Shown here: one piece after another, positions 23,650-31,354 of the stretch
How positions within the stretch are numbered: position 1 is the stretch's first letter
Layout of the letters: every line of letters starts with the position of its first letter
Origin: an uncultured Prevotella sp.
Lineage (GTDB): Bacteria > Bacteroidota > Bacteroidia > Bacteroidales > Bacteroidaceae
Length of the DNA: 64,000 nucleotides
Direction of reading: 5' to 3'
NCBI GenBank assembly: GCA_900553595.1
Contig: USEC01000001.1
Location: 1-64,000 of the forward strand
Notes under the pieces: generated by a model
The model's input: the letters and a program-made list of their open reading frames with translations, nothing else
Database searches by the model: none
What the model was told of the DNA's origin: nothing
Program-made: the position numbers and the translations under genes

Positions 23650-25956
23650 TCATCTTATGACGCCTATCTTGCAGACGGTGCCCTTCTTTCCGTCGGCTGT
23701 CGCCGTCTCCACCATGTATATACCGCTTACCACGGGATTGCCGTGCAGGTCGGTTCCGTCCCATGTGAATGTTCCGCCGTTGCTCCGTCCGCTCTTTACG
23801 AGTGTTCCGGCCGGTCCCACAATCTTTATGTCGGCGTTGAGTGTGAGTCCCACGACGGTTATGAGTCCCGTGTATCCCGGTTCCACCGGGTTGGGGTAGG
23901 CATACACGTTGTCCTTTGTCATCTCCTCTGACGGCTCTGTTGCGTCGCCGATGTATGAGCAGAGTCCGTTCGATGTTCCGAAGAACACCTCGCCGGTCCT
24001 GTCGTTCACGCTCACCGACTCGATGATGTTTGAGAGCAGTGCGCTGTTGCTTGTTGTGAAGTGCTCTATCTGCTGCAGGTTGTCTGCGCTGATGAGATAG
24101 ACTCCGTTGCCCGATGTTCCGAACCATTTGCGTCCTGCGCCGTCGATGCATATTGATGTGATATATACGTTGCTGAGCAGATAGTCGGCGAGGTTGGTGC
24201 CGTCGTTACGCGGCACTTTCACCTGCACGAAGGTGCTGCTGCCGCTTGCTATCGCCTCGGCTGTGAGCATGAGTGGTCCGCCGTCGGTGCCTATCCAGAT
24301 GTTTCCGCTGCGGTCCTCCACCACGCACGACACCTGTCCGGCGTTCACTGCCGTGCCGTCCTCATTGACGAACGAGGTGTATGTGCGGCTTTCGCCCGTC
24401 TTCATGTTGTAGCACACGAGTGCGGGCAGTCGCCATTCGTCGTTCACGAACCACAGTAGTCCGCGGCTGTCGGTCATCATGCTGCGTGCGTATCGCATTG
24501 ATGCGCCCTTGCTATCGACGAAAGCCGTGTTGTGATGGCTTGTCCACTTTCCGTCCTTGAGCTGCAGGAGCGATGCCGAGCCGTCCTTGGCGTTGCTGTT
24601 GAAGCACCACAGGCTGCCGTCGGGTGTGGCTTTGAGTGTGGTTATGAGGGTGTAGCTGTAGGGGTCGGTGTCGCTTGCCGGCACGAAGGGTGCGTTGTCG
24701 ATGGAGTAGTGCTGCGTCATTTTTCCGTTGCGGAACTCGAACAGTCCTGCCTGTGTCCCGGCGTAGATGTGTGTGGGGTCGGAGGGGTCGAGGTCGATGC
24801 AGTAGGTGGAATGGTAGTTGCCTTTGAGCGAGGCGGCGAATGAGTCGTCGTAGATTTCCCAGTCGTCGCCGTCAAGAATCTGTATGCACGCCTCACGCTC
24901 GGGCGACGACTGTCCGCCGCCGGTATATAGTTTCTGGTTCATGTAGCGTATGAATCCGAAGTAGTTGTACTTCGGTCCGTCGGTGGCTATGCCGCTGCTT
25001 ATGGGTGTCGCAGTGCCTTCTATGCCGTTTGTGCGTTCTATCTTCATGTTGCACAGCAGGTCGTCGGTGCCTGGTCCCCAGTAGGTGTCGGTCTGTGCGT
25101 CGTAGGCGAGTCCGGTGAATGTGGTGCGCACGAGTGTGTAGTCGGTGGGAGTGTTGTAGATGTAGGTGAGGTTTTTCGCTCCGGTGCATATAATTTTGCC
25201 TCCGCTTAGGCAGGCGTTGGTGAGCCACACCTTCGTCACGAAGTCCGTCTTGCCGTCCTTTGCGCTTATGTTGCAGAGTTCGCCGTTGTTTATTCCCTCT
25301 ATGTGTCCGCCTCTCCAGAATATCCATTTGAATGCCTTGTCGGCCACTTTTGTCCAGCATGCCTTGTCGGTGAGGTTGTCCTTTTGGCTTCCTTTTATTA
25401 TGCCTTCCGTCGTTGCGGCGTAGATGTCGCCTCCTCCGAGTGTCACTGCCGCCACTTTCTGTCCCAGGTTGTAGGTGTCGATGATGGTGGCGTTCTGCAC
25501 GTTTATCACCACAATGCCGAAGTTTGTGGCGAGGTAGGCGCGGTTTCCGCTGACGCTCAGCTGGTTAATTGTCTTATCTACGGTGAGCATCTTGTTGGCG
25601 TAGTCGGGCAGGTTGGTGCAGTTGAGTTTCTCGTCTATTATGTCGATGTTTCCGTTTTTGTAGATCACGACGAGCCGTTTCGCTCCGTCGCACCATTCCA
25701 TGTCGGCTATTCCGCAGTCGCTGAGCAGGTTGGTTGTGTCGTAGGTGCTGATGCTGTTGTCGGCGGTGTTGTATGTGTAGAGGTCGCCGGAGGCGAGCAC
25801 ATAGAGCATTCCGGCGTGCTTCACCACCTTTGTCACGGTGTGGTACGACATGTAGGCTTTCCATGTCCCCACGCCTGTCTGTGCCTTCACTGTGGCTGTC
25901 GGCAGGGCGGTGAATAGTGCTGCGATGATGAGTGTGATGGTGATGATGCGTTTCAT
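23650..25956 (-). CDS. porZ: PorZ-like T9SS beta-propeller protein
   Basis: 768 aa. Signal peptide MKRIITITLIIAALFTALPTATVKAQ, then GVGTWKAYMSYH near the mature N-terminus and two-component-regulator-type propeller blades across most of the protein (for example SGDLYTYNTADNSISTYDT, SGNIWIGTDGGPL). The end is a T9SS CTD-like domain (AYPNPVEPGYTGLITV...GTFTWDGTDLHGNPVVSGIYMV). PorZ is a cell-surface part of the T9SS attachment complex that binds A-LPS and assists the sortase PorU. Length and architecture fit the P. gingivalis protein. It overlaps none of its neighbours but is only 12 bp from rdgB. A plain propeller cargo protein is the alternative. Confidence 0.75.
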   Translation of the reverse strand: MKRIITITLIIAALFTALPTATVKAQTGVGTWKAYMSYHTVTKVVKHAGMLYVLASGDLYTYNTADNSISTYDTTNLLSDCGIADMEWCDGAKRLVVIYKNGNIDIIDEKLNCTNLPDYANKMLTVDKTINQLSVSGNRAYLATNFGIVVINVQNATIIDTYNLGQKVAAVTLGGGDIYAATTEGIIKGSQKDNLTDKACWTKVADKAFKWIFWRGGHIEGINNGELCNISAKDGKTDFVTKVWLTNACLSGGKIICTGAKNLTYIYNTPTDYTLVRTTFTGLAYDAQTDTYWGPGTDDLLCNMKIERTNGIEGTATPISSGIATDGPKYNYFGFIRYMNQKLYTGGGQSSPEREACIQILDGDDWEIYDDSFAASLKGNYHSTYCIDLDPSDPTHIYAGTQAGLFEFRNGKMTQHYSIDNAPFVPASDTDPYSYTLITTLKATPDGSLWCFNSNAKDGSASLLQLKDGKWTSHHNTAFVDSKGASMRYARSMMTDSRGLLWFVNDEWRLPALVCYNMKTGESRTYTSFVNEDGTAVNAGQVSCVVEDRSGNIWIGTDGGPLMLTAEAIASGSSTFVQVKVPRNDGTNLADYLLSNVYITSICIDGAGRKWFGTSGNGVYLISADNLQQIEHFTTSNSALLSNIIESVSVNDRTGEVFFGTSNGLCSYIGDATEPSEEMTKDNVYAYPNPVEPGYTGLITVVGLTLNADIKIVGPAGTLVKSGRSNGGTFTWDGTDLHGNPVVSGIYMVETATADGKKGTVCKIGVIR

Positions 25957-25968
25957 GAGCGTTGTTGT

Positions 25969-26568
25969 TTATTTGTTGTCGTTGGAGTGGAGGTAGCGCA
26001 CGAGTTTCTCCACGGCACGGGCGCGGTGTGAGATGCCGTTCTTTATGGCTGTTCCGAGTTGTGCGAACGACTCGTCGTAGCCTTCGGGTACGAATATCGG
26101 GTCGTAGCCGAAGCCTTCCGTTCCCTGTTTCCGTGTGGCTATGGTGCCGCGGACGATGCCTTCGAAGAGTGTGAAGTCGGCTTCGTCGTCGTGGCGTGCG
26201 AGTGCTATGACGGTGCGGAACTGTGCCTTGCGGTTGTCGTTGCCGTCGAGCCGTTGCAGCAGTTTGCGCATGTTTGCCTCGGAGTCGTGGTCGGTGCCTT
26301 CGGCGTAGCGTGCCGAGTGCACTCCGGGTTCGCCGCCGAGTGCTTCCACTTCAAGTCCGGTGTCGTCGGCGAAGCAGTCGATGGAGTAGTGGTCGGTGAT
26401 GTAGCGTGCTTTCTGTATGGCGTTGCCTTCGAGTGTGTTGGCTGTCTCCGGGATGTCGGTGTGGCAGCCTATGTCGGCGAGCGAGAGCACGGTGTAGCGC
26501 GAACCGAGTATGGCGCGTATCTCGTCGAGCTTGTGACTGTTGTTGGTGGCGAATACTATTGAGTTCAT
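25969..26568 (-). CDS. rdgB: Non-canonical purine NTP pyrophosphatase (RdgB/HAM1)
   Basis: 199 aa, normal RdgB length. Hydrolyses dITP, ITP and XTP to monophosphates, keeping deaminated purines out of DNA and RNA. Seen: SIVFATNNSHKLDEIRAIL at the N-terminus, ADDTGLEVEALGGEPGVHSARYAEG around the metal-binding Asp, EGFGYDPIFVPEGYDESFAQL, and the end SHRARAVEKL. Directly upstream of porZ (12 bp), so translationally close, though the functions are unrelated. Confidence 0.95.
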   Translation of the reverse strand: MNSIVFATNNSHKLDEIRAILGSRYTVLSLADIGCHTDIPETANTLEGNAIQKARYITDHYSIDCFADDTGLEVEALGGEPGVHSARYAEGTDHDSEANMRKLLQRLDGNDNRKAQFRTVIALARHDDEADFTLFEGIVRGTIATRKQGTEGFGYDPIFVPEGYDESFAQLGTAIKNGISHRARAVEKLVRYLHSNDNK

Positions 26569-26574
26569 TGTTTG

Positions 26575-26700
26575 TTGTTTTTTTTATTGGGGGAGTAGGC
26601 CTTCCTAAGCCTTTCTAAGCCTTCCTAAGTATTTTTACTTTTCTAAGACTTTCTAAGCCCTAAGTATTTCCAGGACTTTCTAAGCCTTCCTTTGACGCTT
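26575..26700. repeat. Family D array running into a coding end
   Basis: Units AAGCCTTTCT, AAGCCTTCCT, AAGTATTTTT, GGACTTTCTA extend from the rdgB start across the stop of the YitT gene (26660) and provide its last codons (KEGLESPGNT). Confidence 0.7.
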
Positions 26701-27658
26701 CTTCCTCTTCCGGCTGTATGTTGTGCTTTGCCTTGTCGCTTTCTGACACTTTTACCTTTATCTGGTCGAATCCTTCGCCATAGACGCCTATGACGCTGCT
26801 TTGTGAGACGAAGGCGCGTGGGTCGATGATTTTGATGAGGCGGAATATCTGTACGCTCTCACGTTTCTTGGCGAGCAGGCAGAGCACCTTCATGTCGCGG
26901 CCTGAGTACCATCCGTGTCCGTCGAGTATGGTGAGGGTGTGGTCGGTGTGCTTGGTTATGGCTTCGGCTATCTCGCGGTGTTTGTGCGAGAAGATGAGGA
27001 ACTGCACCGATTCGCGTCTTACGTTCATCACATAGTCGAGCATGAAGCACTCTATTGCCATTGTGCACAGACCGAACACCACCTTGTGGCAGCGGTGCAG
27101 CTCGTCGCCAAATGCCGGTATGAAGAGGCATGAGCCGATAATGCAGAGGTCGATCATGATGAGGACGGTGCCGAGCGAGAAGTCGTGGAACTTGTTCACC
27201 ACGGCAGCCACGATGTCGGTGCCGCCCGTCGAACCGTTGTTGAGGAACACTATTGCGAGCGATGTGCCGGTGAGGAGACATCCCACGACGAGCGACATGA
27301 ACTCCTGTCCGGGTCCGAGCACCTGCATGAATTCGCCGTTGGGACCCATCATCACCTTCTGTGCAGCCCACAGCATGACGGAGAGGGCGCAGATGGCGTA
27401 GATGGTCTTCATCATAAACTTCAGTCCGAGCACTTTCAGTGCCACGGCGAGGAGTGCGGCGTTGATGAAGAAGTAACTGTATTCAATGGGCAGTCCGGTG
27501 GCGTAGAAGATGATGGCTGAGATACCTGTCACACCGCCCGTGACTATCTGGTAGGGCAGCAGGAACACTGTCCATCCGAAGGTGTAGAGCATCAGTCCGA
27601 GAGTGATGAAGATGTAGTCCTTCGTTTCGTTCCAAATTAGTTTGTGATCAATGGTCAT
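26660..27658 (-). CDS. YitT family membrane protein with DUF2179 domain
   Basis: 332 aa. Five to six TM helices in residues 15-215 (YIFITLGLMLYTFGWTVFLLPYQIVTGGVTGIS is typical), then a soluble DUF2179 domain (DHTLTILDGHGWYSGRDMKVLCLLAKKRE). YitT proteins are widespread inner-membrane proteins of unknown transport or regulatory role. The end, after VKVSESDKAKHNIQPEEEEA, is encoded by family D repeat DNA and is not conserved sequence. Lies between leuS and rdgB in the same orientation. Confidence 0.88.
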   Translation of the reverse strand: MTIDHKLIWNETKDYIFITLGLMLYTFGWTVFLLPYQIVTGGVTGISAIIFYATGLPIEYSYFFINAALLAVALKVLGLKFMMKTIYAICALSVMLWAAQKVMMGPNGEFMQVLGPGQEFMSLVVGCLLTGTSLAIVFLNNGSTGGTDIVAAVVNKFHDFSLGTVLIMIDLCIIGSCLFIPAFGDELHRCHKVVFGLCTMAIECFMLDYVMNVRRESVQFLIFSHKHREIAEAITKHTDHTLTILDGHGWYSGRDMKVLCLLAKKRESVQIFRLIKIIDPRAFVSQSSVIGVYGEGFDQIKVKVSESDKAKHNIQPEEEEASKEGLESPGNT

Positions 27659-27689
27659 AGTCGTTTGATTTTAATTGTTTTTTTGAGGG

Positions 27690-27866
27690 AAGGGGAGGGA
27701 GGAGGAATTAGGAGTTACGAGTTAGGAATTACGAATTACGAGTTGGGAGTTTGGAGTTGGGAATTATGAAAAAGCATTTGGCTTAACTTCTTAACTCCTT
27801 AACTCCTGAATTCTCCAAGCTAATGGCTTAACTCCTTAACTTCTTAACTCCTGACTCCTCCTCAAA
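27690..27866. repeat. Family E and F units with AGCATTTGGCT module
   Basis: TTAGGAG/TTACGAG heptamers (27700-27760), then AAAAAGCATTTGGCTTAACTTC and CTTAACTCC units up to the leuS stop. Partly self-complementary. No ORF or promoter found. Confidence 0.65.
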
Positions 27867-27867
27867 A

Positions 27868-30726
27868 TCACTTCACCACAATGTTCACTATTCGTTTCGG
27901 CACGACGATTACCTTCACCACCTGCTTGCCGTCGAGATACTTCTTGCTCTGTTCGTCGGCGAGTGTTGTGGCCTGTATTTCGTCGTTGGTGGCGTTGACG
28001 GGGAACTTCTTCTGGAAGCGTGCCTTGCCGTTGAACGAGACGGTGAGCTGCATTTCGTCTTCCACGAGATACTTTTCGTCGTACTTGGGCCATGCCGCGT
28101 CGCACACGGTGGTGTCGTGTCCGAGTGTGTGCCACAGTTCTTCGGCGATGTGCGGCGCGAAGGGTGCGATGAGCACCACGAGCTGTTCGAGCACTGCCTT
28201 TGAGCGGCATTTCTGCTGTTGCAGTTCGCCCACGGCTATCATGAATGCCGATATGGAGGTGTTGTATGAGAATTTCTCTATGTCGTCGCTCACTTTTTTG
28301 ATGAGCTTGTGCAGACTCTTCATGCTCTCCGCCGACGCTTCTGCTCCTTCCTGCGGCAGGAATTCGCCCGTGCGGTTCTCATAGAAGAGTGCCCAGAACT
28401 TCTTCAGGAAGCGGTGGCAGCCGTCGATGCCGTTGGTGTCCCAGGGCTTGCTTGCCTCTACGGGGCCGAGGAACATCTCGTAGAGGCGCAGCGTGTCGGC
28501 TCCGTACTTCTCCACTATCATGTCGGGGTTCACCACATTGAACATCGACTTCGACATTTTCTCCACTGCCCATCCGCACACATACTTGCCGTCCTCGAGC
28601 ATGAATTCGGCGTTGGCGTATTCCGGTCGCCATGCCTTGAAGGCTTCAATGTCGAGGATGTCGGCAGAGACGATGTTCACATCGACGTGTATCGGAGTTA
28701 CGTCGTAGTCCTTCTTCAGTCCTGCGCTCACGAAGACGGGTGCCTTGTCGTGGTCGTCGGAGTTGATGCGATAGACGAAGTTGCTTCGTCCCTGAATCAT
28801 TCCCTGGTTGATGAGCTTGCTGAACGGTTCTTCCTTATGCGACACTCCGAGGTCGAAGAGGAACTTGTTCCAGAAGCGTGAGTAGATGAGGTGACCCGTG
28901 GCGTGTTCGCATCCGCCCACATAGAGATCCACGTTCTGCCAGTATTCCGCTGCTTCTGCTGACACGAGGCAGATGTCGTCGTGCGGGTCCATGTAGCGGA
29001 GGTAGTATGCCGACGAGCCTGCGAAGCCCGGCATGGTGTTGAGTTCGAGTGGGAAGACGGTCTTGCCGTCAATGAGTGCCTTGTCCACAACCTTGCGTTC
29101 AGCCTCGTTCCATGCCCACATCTTGGCGCGTCCGAGTGGCGGTTCGCCCGTCTCTGTGGGTTTGTAGGTCTCTATTTCGGGCAGGCAGAGGGGCAGGCAC
29201 TCCTCCGGCACCATCTGCGGCATTCCGTCTTTGTAATATACGGGGAACGGCTCGCCCCAATAACGCTGGCGCGAGAAGATGGCGTCGCGCAGACGGTAGT
29301 TCACCTTTACGCGTCCCATGCCCTTTTCCGTGACAAACTCCTTGGTCTTGGCTATGGCCTCTTTCACGGTGAGTCCGTTGAGCGAGAAGCCGTCGAGAGT
29401 CTCCTTTCCTGCTGCCGGCGAGTTGCATACGATGCCTTCCTTGGCGTCGAAGCTCTCTTCGCTCACATCGGCACCCTCGATGAGTGGTATTATATCTAGC
29501 CCTTTAGCTTTTGCGAAAGCATAGTCGCGCGAGTCGTGTGCCGGCACTGCCATGATGGCTCCCGTGCCGTATCCGGCGAGCACATACTCCGAAATCCAAA
29601 TAGGAATCTCTGTCCCTGTGAACGGATTGATGGCGTATGAGCCGGTGAAGACGCCCGTGACGGTGTGGTTTGCCATGCGGTCGAGTTCGGTGCGCTTCTT
29701 CACGTAGGCGAGGTAGTCGTCCACTTCCTGCTTCTGCGCGTCGGTGGTGAGTTGGCCCACGAGTTCGCTTTCAGGTGCGAGCACCATGAATGTCACTCCG
29801 AAGATGGTGTCGGCGCGTGTGGTGAAGATGGTGAAGTCCATGTCGCTGTCTTTCACCTTGAACTGCATCTCCGTTCCTTCCGAGCGTCCTATCCAGTTTT
29901 TCTGTGTCTCCTTGATGCTGTCGCTCCACTCCACGGTGTCGAGTCCTTCGAGCAGACGCTGCGAGTATGCCGACGTACGGAGGCACCACTGCTGCATCTT
30001 CTTCTGCACCACGGGGTAGCCGCCGCGTTCGCTCACGCCGTTCACCACCTCGTCGTTGGCGAGCACCGTGCCGAGTCCGGCACACCAGTTCACCATGGTC
30101 TCGCCGAGGTAGGCGATGCGGTAGTTCATGAGCACCTGCTGCTTCTTCACCTCGTCGTAGGCGTTCCACTCGTCGGCGGTGAACTCCAGGTGTTCGCTTT
30201 CAGCCACGTCGAGTCCCTCGGTGCCTTTCTGTTCGAAGTGCTTCACGAGTTTTTCTACGGGCTGTGCCTTCTGGCATGAGTTGCAGAAGAACGACTGGAA
30301 CATCTTCTCGAACGCCCACTGTGTCCAATGGTAATACTTGGGGTCGCAGGTGCGTATCTCGCGGTCCCAGTCGAAGGAGAAGCCTATGTTGTCGAGCTGC
30401 TGGCGATAGCGTGCTATGTTGGCAATGGTTGTCACCTCGGGGTGCTGTCCTGTCTGTATGGCATACTGCTCGGCAGGGAGTCCGTAGGCGTCGTAGCCCA
30501 TGGGGTTGAGCACGTTGTAGCCGTTCTGGCGCTTGTAGCGCGCGTAGATGTCGCTGGCTATGTAGCCCAAGGGGTGGCCCACATGGAGTCCCGCACCGGA
30601 CGGGTAGGGGAACATGTTGAGCACATAGAACTTCTTCTTTGCGGCGTCCTCGGTGACGTGGTAGGTCTTGTCCTTCACCCACTGGCTCTGCCACTTCTTC
30701 TCGATTTCTCTGAAATTGTATTCCAT
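27868..30726 (-). CDS. leuS: Leucyl-tRNA synthetase LeuS
   Basis: 952 aa class I synthetase. HIGH motif as HVGHP after PYPSGAGL near residue 45, the CP1 editing domain with TVFTTRADTIFGVTFMVLAPE and its Asp-rich site (AVPAHDSRDYAFA), KMSKS as EKMSKSMFN, and an anticodon-binding region ending VVPKRIVNIVVK. Charges tRNA-Leu in the cytoplasm. Upstream (30871-30878, minus strand) is a TAACTTTG -7 box giving a leader of about 140 nt. No T-box or leader peptide recognised. Confidence 0.97.
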   Translation of the reverse strand: MEYNFREIEKKWQSQWVKDKTYHVTEDAAKKKFYVLNMFPYPSGAGLHVGHPLGYIASDIYARYKRQNGYNVLNPMGYDAYGLPAEQYAIQTGQHPEVTTIANIARYRQQLDNIGFSFDWDREIRTCDPKYYHWTQWAFEKMFQSFFCNSCQKAQPVEKLVKHFEQKGTEGLDVAESEHLEFTADEWNAYDEVKKQQVLMNYRIAYLGETMVNWCAGLGTVLANDEVVNGVSERGGYPVVQKKMQQWCLRTSAYSQRLLEGLDTVEWSDSIKETQKNWIGRSEGTEMQFKVKDSDMDFTIFTTRADTIFGVTFMVLAPESELVGQLTTDAQKQEVDDYLAYVKKRTELDRMANHTVTGVFTGSYAINPFTGTEIPIWISEYVLAGYGTGAIMAVPAHDSRDYAFAKAKGLDIIPLIEGADVSEESFDAKEGIVCNSPAAGKETLDGFSLNGLTVKEAIAKTKEFVTEKGMGRVKVNYRLRDAIFSRQRYWGEPFPVYYKDGMPQMVPEECLPLCLPEIETYKPTETGEPPLGRAKMWAWNEAERKVVDKALIDGKTVFPLELNTMPGFAGSSAYYLRYMDPHDDICLVSAEAAEYWQNVDLYVGGCEHATGHLIYSRFWNKFLFDLGVSHKEEPFSKLINQGMIQGRSNFVYRINSDDHDKAPVFVSAGLKKDYDVTPIHVDVNIVSADILDIEAFKAWRPEYANAEFMLEDGKYVCGWAVEKMSKSMFNVVNPDMIVEKYGADTLRLYEMFLGPVEASKPWDTNGIDGCHRFLKKFWALFYENRTGEFLPQEGAEASAESMKSLHKLIKKVSDDIEKFSYNTSISAFMIAVGELQQQKCRSKAVLEQLVVLIAPFAPHIAEELWHTLGHDTTVCDAAWPKYDEKYLVEDEMQLTVSFNGKARFQKKFPVNATNDEIQATTLADEQSKKYLDGKQVVKVIVVPKRIVNIVVK

Positions 30727-30964
30727 TGTCGTATTTTTATTTTTGTTTTTTTCGTTTCACGATGCACGGAGTGCGTCTGTGGAAACTGAAAATCAAGATT
30801 ATAGGAAAATTTTTCGCTTCTCTTTTTCAGAAAAAGCCTTTGCTTGATTTTCAGTATTCGCCATTATATGCAAAGTTACTAAATTTGCGTCATAAGATGA
30901 AAAAAACTTTGGTCAAAAAGGCAAAAAACCGTGTGTGCGAAAGTCTTTTTCGTTGTTCCGGTTG

Positions 30965-31055
30965 CGAAGGAGGCTTGTTTGGTGACAAAAGAAGGCTTGC
31001 TTGCGGTGTGAATAAGGCTTCTTCGGCGTGCAAACGGGGCTTGTTTGCTGGATGG
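30965..31055. repeat. Family C palindromic repeat
   Basis: AAGGAGGCTTGTTTGG, AAAGAAGGCTTGCTTGC, AATAAGGCTTCTTCGGC and GCAAACGGGGCTTGTTTGC units in one orientation, more degenerate than other copies. Confidence 0.7.
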
Positions 31056-31113
31056 GGCGTGCTGTGTTGTGTTTCAGAGGGTTGCGCGGTTGTCATTTCA
31101 TTATTTTTAGGTA

Positions 31114-31320
31114 TTGCACCATTCGTGCAAAGCGGCTAACTTTGCAAGCGTAAACTCTTGAACAGGTTACCGGCTACGGCCTGTAATCTTGATTGTAGTG
31201 AATGGTAAGTATTGGCGTGTTTTGTCAGAATTTTAATTAGCCAAAGCCAGAAAAATTTTATTCATAATGTTATTGTATAAATCAGAAAAGAGCCGGCTGT
31301 GAAGTCGGCTCTTTTGCTGA
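31114..31320 (+). ncRNA. Possible short ncRNA between leuS and ispG
   Basis: TTG (31114-31116), 20-bp spacer and TAACTTTG (31137-31144) form a good promoter; transcription would start near 31151 and end at the terminator stem at 31288-31317, about 165 nt. The 5' part can fold (ACAGG...CCTGT). A 12-codon ORF (MVSIGVFCQNFN) lies inside but has no supporting feature. The terminator also serves ispG, so the RNA is less certain than the one at 18.2 kb. Confidence 0.4.
31288..31320. terminator. Bidirectional terminator downstream of ispG
   Basis: AAAAGAGCCG(G)C...G(T)CGGCTCTTTT, 10-bp arms with A and T runs on both sides, about 35 bp after the ispG stop. Confidence 0.85.
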
Positions 31321-31354
31321 TGGTGTAGGGGTAGGGTGGAAGGGGGAGCTGTTT

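Noticed and set aside
30726..31139. 137-codon plus-strand ORF
   Set aside because: Runs through the leuS promoter and a family C repeat; product is repeat-encoded and low in family-like sequence.
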